A DNA stretch of 41,506 bases, from positions 1 to 41,506 of the forward strand of contig JANINR010000057.1 in assembly GCA_024508915.1 (NCBI GenBank). The letters run 5' to 3'. The notes under the pieces were generated by a model. That model saw only the letters and a list, made by a program, of their open reading frames with translations, ran no database searches and was not told the DNA's origin. Both the position numbers and the translations under genes were made by a program. This DNA is from Lysobacteraceae bacterium. Lineage in GTDB: Bacteria > Pseudomonadota > Gammaproteobacteria > Xanthomonadales > Xanthomonadaceae. Position 1 is the first letter of the stretch, and the number at the start of each line of letters is the position of its first letter. Below, piece by piece: positions 17,876 through 26,184 of this stretch.

Positions 17876-18677
17876 CCGCGAATCCCTTCCGCGTCGCGTT
17901 GAACCACGCCCAGCCGCCGGCGAACACGACGAGCGCCGCGAGCAGGTACAGCGCGAGCCCCGCCCAGTCCGGCATCGCGCCCCACAGCATCACGTTGCGC
18001 GCCTGGTCGATGATGAAGCTGAGCGGGTTGGCCTCGAACACCCAGCGATAGGCCTCCGGCACGCTCTCCAGCGGCATCATCGCCGACGACAGGAACAGCA
18101 GGGCCATGCTCAGCACGCCGGTCACCTGGCGGACGTCGCGGAAATACACCGACAGCGCGGCCAGGAACCACGACACGCCGAGCGCCAGCACCACCAGCGG
18201 GAACATCACCACCGGCAGCAGCACCACGCTCCAGGTGAACTCGCCGTCCATGAGCAGGCGCAGCACGATGAACACGACGGTGTTCATCGCCACGTGGAAG
18301 AGCGCCGACATCACCATCGGCCACGGCAGTATCTCGAGCGGGAAGATCACCCGCTTCACGAAATTGGGATTGCCCACCACCAGTTCCGGCGCGCGGTTCA
18401 GGCACTCGGCGAAGAAGCCGTGCACGATCAGGCCCGCGAACAGCACGATCGAATAGTGCGTGCTGCCGCTCTCGACCTGTGGCCAGCGCCCGCCCATCAC
18501 CGTGCCGAAGGCGAACGTGTAGATGCCGAGCAGCAGGAACGGGCTGATGAGCGACCACAGCAGGCCGAAGCTCGCGCCCCGGTAGCGCCCCAGCACGTCG
18601 CGCCTGGCGAGTTCCCAGGCCAGCGAACGGTGCCGCCCGAGCACCGAGAGGGGCCCGCCGGGTCGGGTGCCGATCAA
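17865..18677 (-). CDS. wzm: O-antigen ABC exporter permease
   Basis: Polytopic ABC-2 family permease of 270 residues with about six transmembrane helices. The family N-terminus LAWELARRDVLGRYRGASFG lies just before the first helix. It partners Wzt to export lipid-linked polysaccharide across the inner membrane. The longest frame begins with a TTG codon at 18677, only four bases after the metB stop, with a weak AAGG upstream. A GTG at 18644 is an alternative start. The tight spacing suggests reinitiation after metB or a promoter inside metB. Confidence 0.9.
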   Translation of the reverse strand: MIGTRPGGPLSVLGRHRSLAWELARRDVLGRYRGASFGLLWSLISPFLLLGIYTFAFGTVMGGRWPQVESGSTHYSIVLFAGLIVHGFFAECLNRAPELVVGNPNFVKRVIFPLEILPWPMVMSALFHVAMNTVVFIVLRLLMDGEFTWSVVLLPVVMFPLVVLALGVSWFLAALSVYFRDVRQVTGVLSMALLFLSSAMMPLESVPEAYRWVFEANPLSFIIDQARNVMLWGAMPDWAGLALYLLAALVVFAGGWAWFNATRKGFADVL

Positions 18678-18681
18678 TGCC

Positions 18682-19833
18682 TTATCCCGCCAGCGCCTGC
18701 AGGACGTCGTCGCGCAGGTCCGCCACGTCCTCCACGCCCACGCTCAGGCGCACGAGGTTGTCGGTCACGCCGAGCTGCGCGCGGCGCTCGGCCGGCACGG
18801 AGGCGTGCGTCATCACCGCCGGGTGGTTGGCCAGGCTCTCGACGCCGCCCAGGCTTTCGGCGCAGGCGAACAGCTGCAGGCGCTCCATGAACGCCTTGGC
18901 GGCATCGAAGCCGCCCTCCAGCCAGACGCTGACCATGCCGCCGTAGCCCTGCATCTGCCGGCTCGCGAGCGCATGCTGCGGATGCGAGGCGAGGCCCGGG
19001 TACGCGACGCGCTCGACCTTCGGGTGGCCTTCGAGCACCTGCGCCAGCGCCATCGCGTTGTCGCAGTGCGCGCGCATGCGCAGGTGCAGCGTCTTCAGGC
19101 CGCGCAGGCCGAGGAAGCTGTCGAACGGGCCCTGGATGCCGCCGACCGCGTTCTGCAGGAACGCCATGCGCTCGGCCAGGTCCGCGTCGTCGCCGACCAC
19201 CGCCATGCCGCCGACGATGTCGGAGTGGCCGTTGAGGTACTTGGTCGCCGAATGCATCACCATGTGCGCACCGAGTTCCAGCGGGCGCTGCACCATCGGG
19301 CTGCAGAACGTGTTGTCGACCACCACCAGCAGGCCGCGCTTGCGCGCGCGCTCCGCGACCGCGGCGATGTCGACGAGCTTGAGCGTCGGATTGGTCGGCG
19401 TCTCGAGCCAGACCATGCGCGTTTCGGGGCGGATCGCCGCGTCCAGCGACGCCGGGTCGGCGAGGTCGACGAAACTGAAGTCGAGGCCGGCGCTGCGCCG
19501 GCGCACGCGCTCGAACAGCCGGTAGGTGCCGCCGTACACGTCGTCGGCGCAGACCACGTGGCTGCCGGTGTCGAGCAGCTCGAGGATGGTCGAGGTCGCG
19601 GCGAGCCCGGACGCGAAGGCGAAGCCGCGGCTGCCGCCTTCGAGGTCGGCGACGCAGCGTTCCCAGGCGAACCGGGTCGGGTTGTGGCTGCGCGAATACT
19701 CGTAGCCCTGGTGCACGCCCGGGCTGGACTGCACGTAGGTCGAGGTCGCGTAGATCGGCGTCATCACCGCGCCGGTCGACGGGTCGGGCGACTGGCCGGC
19801 ATGGATGGCACGGGTACCGAGGCGATGGGCCAT
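18682..19833 (-). CDS. metB: Cystathionine gamma-synthase/gamma-lyase family PLP enzyme
   Basis: Trans-sulfuration enzyme of 383 residues; the PLP lysine is K198 in HSATKYLNGHSD. Other family elements are YSRSHNPTR (46-54), ASGLAATS (74-81) and the VDNTFCSPM segment. It should join activated homoserine and cysteine to cystathionine, or cleave cystathionine; the sequence alone does not separate the two. The ATG at 19833 has AGGA eight bases upstream and gives the usual start MAHRLGTRAIHAG. In Xanthomonas this gene is the other border of the LPS locus. A cystathionine beta-synthase at 33075-34457 would complete a reverse route. Confidence 0.93.
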   Translation of the reverse strand: MAHRLGTRAIHAGQSPDPSTGAVMTPIYATSTYVQSSPGVHQGYEYSRSHNPTRFAWERCVADLEGGSRGFAFASGLAATSTILELLDTGSHVVCADDVYGGTYRLFERVRRRSAGLDFSFVDLADPASLDAAIRPETRMVWLETPTNPTLKLVDIAAVAERARKRGLLVVVDNTFCSPMVQRPLELGAHMVMHSATKYLNGHSDIVGGMAVVGDDADLAERMAFLQNAVGGIQGPFDSFLGLRGLKTLHLRMRAHCDNAMALAQVLEGHPKVERVAYPGLASHPQHALASRQMQGYGGMVSVWLEGGFDAAKAFMERLQLFACAESLGGVESLANHPAVMTHASVPAERRAQLGVTDNLVRLSVGVEDVADLRDDVLQALAG

Positions 19834-19896
19834 GGGGATCCTGCAGCGTTCGTGACCGCCCATGATACCAACCGGGGGCGGAACCCCTGTGGCGCT

Positions 19897-21003
19897 TCAG
19901 CCCCGCAGCAGGCGCACGCCGCGCCAGGGTCGCTCCAGGCACCACCACGACGCGCCCGCTGCCGCCAGCGCCGTCGCCAGCACCGCCCAGCCGGCCGCCG
20001 CCCCGCGCGCGGCCAGGTGGCGGGTCGCGAAATCGAGGATCGGCATGTGCCACAGGTAGGCACTGAAGCTGACGACGCCGACCAGGCGCAGCGCCGGGTG
20101 CGCGAACGGCCGCCGCAGCCAGGCGGGTCCGTGCAGGATCGCCAGCAGCAGCACGGACCACAGGACGCCGAAGAACAGGAACCACTGGTGCCCCAGGTCC
20201 GGGCGCACCGCGGTCCCGGTCAGGCGCGCCCACGCGACCGGCAGCGTGGCGGCGAATGCCACCAGTGCGAGTACGCCGGCCCAGCCCCAGGCACGCGGGT
20301 GGCGTCCGGGCGCGAGGGCGATGTCGAGCCGCGCGGCGAACGCGCCGCAAAGGAACACGGGCAGGTAGTGCGCGAGATGGATGTCGTTGACCGGGGTCTG
20401 CGACGGCGGCCATGCGACGAGCACCGCGGCCATCAGCACCGCCGCCGAGATCGCCTCGACGACCGCCGAAGCGCGCCTGCGAAGCCAGGCCATCGCCACC
20501 ACCAGCAGCGGCAGCCAGAGGTAGAAGGTGAACTCGACCGGGATGCTCCAGAGCACGCTCTGCCCTTCCCGCAGGGTGAGGTGGCGCAGCAGCGACGCCG
20601 TGTCGATCTGGTAGTGCCAGCCCCGCACGCCGCGCATCGTCAATGCCCACGACAGCAGCAGCACGACGAGGAACAGGGGCCAGATCCGCAGGACGCGGCG
20701 CAGCGCGTAGTCCGCCCACATCCGGCGGTTGCCGTAGCCGTCGCGCGCGCCGCGCAACAGCATCAGCCGCACCAGCAGGAATGCGCTGAGCACATAGAAC
20801 AGGTACACGCCGCTCTTGCCGGTGCCGCCCATGGACACCGGCAGCAGCCCCATGCCGGCGTTGGACAGGTGCGAGGCGATGACGATCAGGACCGCGATGC
20901 CGCGCAGGCCGTCCAGCGCGTCCAGGTGCCCGCCCGCGGTCGGCGCGCCGCCGCCCAGCGCCTCGCGCACGCGGCGCGATACGAATGAAATGCCTGTCCC
21001 CAT
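19897..21003 (-). CDS. Acyltransferase-3 (OafA-type) integral membrane protein
   Basis: A 368-residue protein with about ten transmembrane helices and the acyltransferase-3 pattern. DGLRGIAVLIVIASH near residue 30 carries the R/H pair typical of the family, SFSAYLWHMPILDF lies near residue 320, and LERPWRGVRLL is the usual C-terminal tail. Such enzymes O-acetylate or succinylate surface glycans or other extracytoplasmic targets. It lies just outside the metB border of the glycan locus, 63 bp upstream of metB on the same strand, so it could decorate that glycan. The ATG at 21003 is preferred over an extended frame that would read through the terminator hairpin. Confidence 0.85.
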   Translation of the reverse strand: MGTGISFVSRRVREALGGGAPTAGGHLDALDGLRGIAVLIVIASHLSNAGMGLLPVSMGGTGKSGVYLFYVLSAFLLVRLMLLRGARDGYGNRRMWADYALRRVLRIWPLFLVVLLLSWALTMRGVRGWHYQIDTASLLRHLTLREGQSVLWSIPVEFTFYLWLPLLVVAMAWLRRRASAVVEAISAAVLMAAVLVAWPPSQTPVNDIHLAHYLPVFLCGAFAARLDIALAPGRHPRAWGWAGVLALVAFAATLPVAWARLTGTAVRPDLGHQWFLFFGVLWSVLLLAILHGPAWLRRPFAHPALRLVGVVSFSAYLWHMPILDFATRHLAARGAAAGWAVLATALAAAGASWWCLERPWRGVRLLRG

Positions 21004-21019
21004 GACGGAACGAGGATAC

Positions 21020-21046
21020 AAAAAAAGAGGCCCGCCGAAGCGGGCC
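21020..21046 (-). terminator. Rho-independent terminator of the secreted-protein gene
   Basis: On the minus strand a perfect 7-bp GC stem (GGCCCGC/GCGGGCC, 21029-21046) with a four-base loop is followed by CTCTTTTTTT. It lies 27 bp past the stop at 21073 and ends transcription before the acyltransferase gene. Confidence 0.85.
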
Positions 21047-21072
21047 CCTTCCTTGAGCACAACCGATGTTGC

Positions 21073-22380
21073 TTAGTTGGTGCCCGGACGAACCATCACG
21101 TGGTTGCTGATCGAACCCTTCTCCGGGTTGACGATCTGGTACAGGCCCTGGATCTGGTTGTTCGGGGCCGAGATGTTCACGTTGACGGTGCCACGCGAAC
21201 CAGCCGTGAACGCCAGGCCAGCACCCGCCGGAGCGGCGGTCGGCAGGTCGATCACCACGGTGCCGCCGGCCGGGATGGTGCCGGTGGCGTCGGCGAACGA
21301 ACCGGTCACGCCGGTTTCGGTCATCACGCTCATCTCGTACGGACGCGCGACCTTGCCGGTGTTGGTCAGGGCAATGCGGCTCAGCCAGCCGGTCGGGATC
21401 TGCACCAGCGGCGCCTGCAGCTGCGTGCCGTTGCGGATGATCTCGCCGACGGACGTCGAGCGGTCGGTGGTCTCGTAGCCGGTGTTGGTCGAGGTGTGCA
21501 GGGTCGCGGTGTACTCCGAAGCCATGATGGCGTCGGCACCGGTCTCCACGAACACGAGCGGACCGTCAAGGCCGGCGGCCGGGATGGCGCTGGTGTACTC
21601 GAACTCGGCGGCGTCGTCGGACACGTCGTCGGCGCTGTTGCCGTCCCACGTCACGTCCGAGGCGGCGGTGAAGTCACCGTCGATGGTCGCCATGGTGTCG
21701 GCGTCGAAGATGTCGGCCAGCGTGATGTCGGCGTGGTCCTTGTCCCACACGCCCGGGACGGCTTCGAACTGCAGCTCGCCGAACTCGCCGGTGCCCACGA
21801 AGCCGAAGTACGCGCCGTTCGCGTCCTCGACGTTCGCAACGGCCTGGCCGTCGGTGCCGGTGAACACGTAGCCGGACTTGCGGGTGATCCAGGTCTTGTA
21901 GCCGTCGGTGCCCGAGTCGATCACGAGACCGTTCGGACCGCCCGCCTGCGCCTGCGACGGCAGGTCGTAGATGGCGAATTCGCAGGTCACGTCGCCCTTG
22001 TTCAGGAGCTCGACGTCGGCGGTGATGTCCATCGTCTCAGCGGCGGTCGGGGCGGCCAGGGCCGGGTCACCGGTCATCGAGAAGAAGATGGTGTTGGTGC
22101 CGTTGCCGTTGACCGCACCGAGGTTGATGTCGGCCGCGGTGGTGGTGACGGTCAGGTTCGACAGCTCCGCGCCGTTGCACGAGAAGCGGCCGTAGCGCAC
22201 TTCGTTCGGGCTGAAGTTGTAGCTCAGCGGAGCTTCGGCGACGCGGGCGCCCAGCACGGTGCCGTTGACGAGTTCGGTCGCGTACGTGTACGACGCGGTG
22301 CCCAGCACCACGGCGCCAGCGTTCGCGGAGAACAGCAGGCCGACGATGGCGCCGGCAAGCAGCTTCTTGTTCAGGGACAT
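21073..22380 (-). CDS. Secreted protein of unknown function
   Basis: A 435-residue protein with a Sec signal peptide (MSLNKKLLAGAIVGLLFSAN, likely cleaved near AGA-VV at about residue 23). The mature protein is acidic, rich in Thr, Ala, Gly, Val and Asp, almost free of Arg and Lys, and has cysteines in RFSCNGAE and DVTCEFAI. This is the composition of a beta-rich extracellular or surface protein. I do not recognise a family. A good AGGAG lies about a dozen bases upstream, the mRNA leader is long, and a strong terminator follows, so it is an independent and perhaps highly expressed gene. It abuts the type II secretion operon, so it could be a secreted substrate, but a surface-layer or outer-membrane role is equally open. 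Base composition looks less GC-rich than its neighbours. Confidence 0.85.
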   Translation of the reverse strand: MSLNKKLLAGAIVGLLFSANAGAVVLGTASYTYATELVNGTVLGARVAEAPLSYNFSPNEVRYGRFSCNGAELSNLTVTTTAADINLGAVNGNGTNTIFFSMTGDPALAAPTAAETMDITADVELLNKGDVTCEFAIYDLPSQAQAGGPNGLVIDSGTDGYKTWITRKSGYVFTGTDGQAVANVEDANGAYFGFVGTGEFGELQFEAVPGVWDKDHADITLADIFDADTMATIDGDFTAASDVTWDGNSADDVSDDAAEFEYTSAIPAAGLDGPLVFVETGADAIMASEYTATLHTSTNTGYETTDRSTSVGEIIRNGTQLQAPLVQIPTGWLSRIALTNTGKVARPYEMSVMTETGVTGSFADATGTIPAGGTVVIDLPTAAPAGAGLAFTAGSRGTVNVNISAPNNQIQGLYQIVNPEKGSISNHVMVRPGTN

Positions 22381-22751
22381 TTGCTTTCTACTCCTAAGCT
22401 TAGGTGTTTGTTTTTTTCCAGCAACATCGTCACGCAAGAAGACCACTCGCCGCTTGGCATGTACACGCCAGTGCCGGCGCCGGCACCAGGTTGGACCAGC
22501 AGGCAGAAGGCAGGTCGAAAAGCCCCCGCTCCCCCGTGTCCCCCCCAATCCTGCGCATGCCTCCGCTGTTCGCGCAGTCCCCCAACGTTGGGGCGATGGT
22601 AGTACGGGGGTTTTTCAAACGTCAATGGGCGCTGAACAACAAAACCTTAACCCGGTCACGATTCGGAACTCCGGCCGCGGCCCCCGGGGCTGGCGCCCGC
22701 CAGCGCTGGCCGGCATGGCTCGCCATCCCCGTTCGGGGAGTCCCGGCGGGC
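22381..22751. other. Non-coding spacer between xpsD and the secreted-protein gene
   Basis: 371 bp without a supportable gene. It contains the upstream region of the secreted-protein gene, including a 14-bp perfect palindrome (22580-22593) and AT-rich stretches near 22405-22425 and 22611-22650. Past the xpsD stop are GC-rich inverted repeats such as CCCCGTTCGGGG but no T-tract, so no clear terminator for the secretion operon is visible. Confidence 0.6.
22580..22593. promoter_or_regulatory. Perfect 14-bp palindrome CCCCAACGTTGGGG
   Basis: A perfect dyad about 200 bp upstream of the secreted-protein start. The sequence just upstream on the minus strand has TTGAAA (22617-22612), a possible -35 element. 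It could be an operator or a hairpin near the transcription start. No known regulator is assigned. Confidence 0.35.
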
Positions 22752-24902
22752 TCAGGGGGTCGCCGGCTCGGCCGGGAGGGCGGGCGCGTCGGCCCCGAAA
22801 CGGGAGTCCACGGCACCGAAACGCGCCTTCAGGGCATCGGTGATCTCCCGCGCCTGGTCGGCATCTTCCACGACGTACGGGGTGATGAGCATCAGCAGCT
22901 CAGTGCGCTGGCCATGGCGGTTGCGGTTCTGGAAGAAGCGCCCCAGGACCGGCACGTCGCCCAGCAGCGGCACCTTGGTCTTGCCGTCGGTGGTGCTGGA
23001 GGAGATCAGGCCGCCGAGCAGCATGCTCTGGCCGTCGGAGAGGCTCAGGCTCGTCTGCAGCTTGCGGCTGAAGATGCTGGGCGAGGAAATGTCGCTGGTG
23101 TCGGTCGGCGTGGCCTCGCTCACTTCCTGCGAGAGCTTGAGGTCCACGCGCTGGCCCGAGTGCACCACCGCCTCGATCTCGAGCAGCACGCCGGTCTTGC
23201 GGTACTGGATCGACTGCAGGATCGAGCTGGTGCCGCCGGTGGTGGGCAGGTCCACCGCGGTGGCCTGGCTGGTGATGATGGGGACCTCGGTGCCGACGTC
23301 GATGCTGGCGGTCTCGCCGCTCTTCACCATCAGCCGCGGCGTGGACAGGATCGACACGCGGCTGTCCTTCGCGAACAGGTTCACGACCGCCCGGACCTGG
23401 CCCGAGGACGACAGCGCGCGCCACACCAGGCTGCCCGTGGCCGGATCGCTGCCGCCGAGCGCCGTGACCGGACCGTTCATGCCGTCGATGCCGACGTTGC
23501 GCAGCGCCCACTCGATGCCGTGCGCGAGGTCGTCGGTCAGCGTCACCTCGGCGACGGTCACCTCGATCACGACCTGGCGCGCCGGCTGGTCGAGGCGCTC
23601 GAGCACGCTGCGGATGGCGCGCCAGCGCTGAGGGTCGCCCTGGTAGACGATGACGTTGCGGATCGGGTCCACCGCGACCTGCCCGCCGCTGCCCGCGATC
23701 GTGGTCGGCGTGCGCCCGCCCGCGCCGCGGACGCCCGACGTGGTGTTGCTGCCGGCGGTGGTGTTGCTGCCGGTCGTGCCCGCGTTCGCGGCCGCCGCCA
23801 TCGAGCTGCCGGCGCCGACCATCGTCTGCAGCACGGGCAACAGCGTTTCCACGGTCGTATGCCGCGCCGGATACATGTAGACGCCGCCGGCGCCGCCGTC
23901 GTTCTCGTTCGGCTGGTCCAGCTTCTCCGCCCACTCGGCGACCGCGCGCAGCGCCGGCTCCGATTCGCTGAAGACGATCAGCGCATTGGCCGAGGGCACC
24001 GGCACGAAAGTCAGCACGCCGGACGTACCCGCCGTGGTGCGCACCGAATAGCCCTGCGCGACCAGCACGTTGCGCAGTTCCTCCGAGAGCTGGTCGACCG
24101 GCAGGTAGAGCGGATTGATCCGCAGCGAGTGCTTGTCGCGCAGCGATGCGCGGTCGAGCGCGAGCGCGGCTTCCATCGCCGCCTGCACGTCGCTGCCGGG
24201 GCCGCTGATGAGCAGCGCGTTGGCGTCGAGCATCTCGGCGATGGTCACGCCCTTGGTGCCCACCACGGCACGCAGCTGGCCGGCCACCGCGCCGGGCGTG
24301 CTCGCATCGAGCGGCAGCGCCACGTACACGGTGCGCTGGCCCGCCGGCACGTCGGGCAGCGAGCGCGTGGTCAGGAGCTTCGGCGCGCGCGAGCTTTCGT
24401 CGGGCACCGGCGTGAAGCGCAGCACGCCGCCGCGCTCGGACACGTCGACGCCGTAATCCTTCAGCACCGCGACGCCGATGCGGTACAGCTCTTCCGGCGC
24501 CGTGGGCTTGGTCAGCCGCAGGCTCACCAGGTCGGGGCGCGCGCGCACGGCCTGCTCGATCTCCAGCCCGAAGCCGAGCTCGGTGCCGAACACGACGTTG
24601 ATGAAGGACGCCATCGGCACGCCGTCGAGCACCAGCGACGTCGGCTTCGTGCGCGGGATCGGCGGAACCACCAACGCCTTTTCCACCGGCTTGGCGGCGG
24701 TCGCGGACCTCGCCTCGACCACCGGGCCCTGTTCGATCCGCTGGCGCCCGCCTTCGGCCGACTGCGTGTCCACCGGCACCGGGTTCGGGCCGCGCAGCGG
24801 CTCGGGGAACGCCGGCGGGCGGGTGGCGCACGCGGCGAGCACGCCGGCGAGGACGGCCAGCAGCAGCACGCGGCAACGGACGATGGAAACGGATCGGATC
24901 AT
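22752..24902 (-). CDS. xpsD: Type II secretion outer-membrane secretin, lipoprotein form
   Basis: Secretin of 716 residues that forms the outer-membrane channel. It has a lipobox LAAC with Cys25 as the acylated residue; xanthomonad XpsD is also a lipoprotein. Periplasmic N domains include VYMYPARHTTVETLLPVL and RNVIVYQGDP. The C-terminal secretin domain runs from about residue 440, with VEVTVAEVTLTDDL-like and VPLLGDVPVLGRFF signatures. The Ser/Thr/Asn-rich loop near residues 375-395 contains a duplicated GSNTT unit. It is the last gene of the operon, and its ATG overlaps the upstream stop by four bases. Confidence 0.95.
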   Translation of the reverse strand: MIRSVSIVRCRVLLLAVLAGVLAACATRPPAFPEPLRGPNPVPVDTQSAEGGRQRIEQGPVVEARSATAAKPVEKALVVPPIPRTKPTSLVLDGVPMASFINVVFGTELGFGLEIEQAVRARPDLVSLRLTKPTAPEELYRIGVAVLKDYGVDVSERGGVLRFTPVPDESSRAPKLLTTRSLPDVPAGQRTVYVALPLDASTPGAVAGQLRAVVGTKGVTIAEMLDANALLISGPGSDVQAAMEAALALDRASLRDKHSLRINPLYLPVDQLSEELRNVLVAQGYSVRTTAGTSGVLTFVPVPSANALIVFSESEPALRAVAEWAEKLDQPNENDGGAGGVYMYPARHTTVETLLPVLQTMVGAGSSMAAAANAGTTGSNTTAGSNTTSGVRGAGGRTPTTIAGSGGQVAVDPIRNVIVYQGDPQRWRAIRSVLERLDQPARQVVIEVTVAEVTLTDDLAHGIEWALRNVGIDGMNGPVTALGGSDPATGSLVWRALSSSGQVRAVVNLFAKDSRVSILSTPRLMVKSGETASIDVGTEVPIITSQATAVDLPTTGGTSSILQSIQYRKTGVLLEIEAVVHSGQRVDLKLSQEVSEATPTDTSDISSPSIFSRKLQTSLSLSDGQSMLLGGLISSSTTDGKTKVPLLGDVPVLGRFFQNRNRHGQRTELLMLITPYVVEDADQAREITDALKARFGAVDSRFGADAPALPAEPATP
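23740..23775. repeat. 18-bp tandem duplication in xpsD
   Basis: Two near-identical 18-bp units (GTGGTGTTGCTGCCGG followed by CG or TC) lie at 23740-23757 and 23758-23775. They encode duplicated GSNTTA/GSNTTS in a low-complexity periplasmic loop of the secretin. Confidence 0.8.
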
Positions 24903-25360
24903 GGATTCGGGTTCTGCGACGGCAATGGATCGGTGAGCCACTCGTGCTCGCGCTTGTTCCCTTCCCGGTCGGTCCAGGCGACCCGGGTGCGGGAGACTTC
25001 GGTGACCTTGCCCCCATCGGGCAGGCGGCTACCGGCCTTCACCTGGACCTCCGGCTGGCCGGAGGCAACGAAAACGGCCTGCCAGGCGCGGCCGGTCGCC
25101 AGCACCCCGACCGGAAGATACGGGGGCGGCGGCGGCGGCGCAGCCTCGGGCGCCTTGGGAGCCCCCCACGGGGCCCGGTCATTCCAGACCGCGTCGGGTT
25201 TCGCGAGTTCCTGCTTTTCCCTGGCCGGGAGCCTCCAGTCTACATGGGCGTCGGCAACGGGCGCCCCCGGGTCGGGCTGGGTACCGAGGGCCAGGAAGGC
25301 GACGCACCCGGCGGCGAAGGCCGCGGCGGTCGCCCAGGCCCGCTTCGCCCAGGCCTTCAT
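24899..25360 (-). CDS. xpsN: Type II secretion protein XpsN (GspC-like inner-membrane protein)
   Basis: A 153-residue bitopic protein. A single N-terminal transmembrane helix (about 6-27) is followed by a Pro-rich spacer including seven prolines near 75-81. A small C-terminal domain (about 82-148: VGVLATGRAWQAVFVASG, then VKAGSRLPDGGKVTEVS) resembles the HR domain of GspC/PilP proteins that contacts the secretin. No separate gspC is present in the operon, so this protein probably bridges the inner-membrane platform and XpsD. Four-base overlaps join it to both neighbours. Homology to the HR domain is judged by eye. Confidence 0.8.
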   Translation of the reverse strand: MKAWAKRAWATAAAFAAGCVAFLALGTQPDPGAPVADAHVDWRLPAREKQELAKPDAVWNDRAPWGAPKAPEAAPPPPPPYLPVGVLATGRAWQAVFVASGQPEVQVKAGSRLPDGGKVTEVSRTRVAWTDREGNKREHEWLTDPLPSQNPNP

Positions 25361-26184
25361 CGGGTCTTCTCCGCGCGCTGGCGCCGGGGGCGACGGGGCG
25401 GCTTCGAACCGGAGTCCGGGGAAGCCTCCGAAGCGCCGGTCTCCTGCGAGGTTCGACGGCTGTCCGCCTGCGGGGCGGACGGCGCGGAGGCCTGCGGGGC
25501 GAGCAGATTGGCGGCCTGCGGCGCGAGCGGATTGCGCGTGGGCTGCGCCGTTTCCGGCGCGCTGGTCGCGGCGGGCAGCGCGGCCGGCCTTGCCGGCGGC
25601 TCCTTCGCGTCCAGCGGATCGGCCTGCCGGTAGTACCCGCGCACGACCGCGGACATGCGCCCGGCGTCGCCCGCGACGAGTTCCAGCCGTTCGGTCCGGA
25701 TCCAGGGCAGCGCCGACGTGAGCGCACGCACCAGGACCGGGATCGCGGCCGGGGACGCCTGCCCGTCGAGGCGCGCGAGCACCTGCCAGGTCCCCGCCGG
25801 CTGGCCCGGGACCGGGAGCGACGTCTCCACGCGGATGGTGGGGCCGGCAATGCCGGCATAGACGGCGAGGTCGGTGAGCCACGCCTGCATTTCCGCCTGC
25901 GCCAGGCCGTCGCTGGTCGCCGGCGGAATGGAATGCCGGGTCTCGGCGAGCGCGGCCTCGGCGGCCGCGGCGCGCGCCGGCCATGCCGCCTCGCGGCTGG
26001 CTTCCTCGAGCTTCCCGAGCAATTGGGCGTCGCGGCGGAACGCCTCCTCGCGGACCGCCACGGCATCGGAGAGCGCGAGCGTCGCGTGCGCTCCGAGGAT
26101 GCCGAGCACGGCAAGTGCACCGAGGCGGAGGCGACGGCTGCGGCGCCATTCCTCGATCAGGCGCTGCACCTGCGGAGCGCTCAC
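25357..26184 (-). CDS. xpsM: Type II secretion inner-membrane protein GspM/XpsM
   Basis: A 275-residue bitopic protein with one transmembrane helix (about 20-40), a charged periplasmic helix and a ferredoxin-like domain (about 90-190), the GspM layout. It partners XpsL to anchor the ATPase platform. The last 80 residues are a Pro/Ala/Gln-rich tail with repeated APQA motifs, ending in a strongly basic stretch; this extension is long for the family. The GTG at 26184 overlaps the xpsL stop (GTGA) and is the best start, since no ATG fits before the helix. Confidence 0.85.
   Translation of the reverse strand: MSAPQVQRLIEEWRRSRRLRLGALAVLGILGAHATLALSDAVAVREEAFRRDAQLLGKLEEASREAAWPARAAAAEAALAETRHSIPPATSDGLAQAEMQAWLTDLAVYAGIAGPTIRVETSLPVPGQPAGTWQVLARLDGQASPAAIPVLVRALTSALPWIRTERLELVAGDAGRMSAVVRGYYRQADPLDAKEPPARPAALPAATSAPETAQPTRNPLAPQAANLLAPQASAPSAPQADSRRTSQETGASEASPDSGSKPPRRPRRQRAEKTR

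Noticed and set aside
18667-20988. 773-codon plus-strand frame opposite metB and the acyltransferase gene
   Set aside because: Low-complexity Arg/Gln/His text running through two recognised genes; shadow frame.
22371-22625. 84-codon minus-strand frame upstream of the secreted-protein gene
   Set aside because: No Shine-Dalgarno, it overlaps the secreted gene's start and ribosome site, and no family is recognisable; treated as leader DNA.
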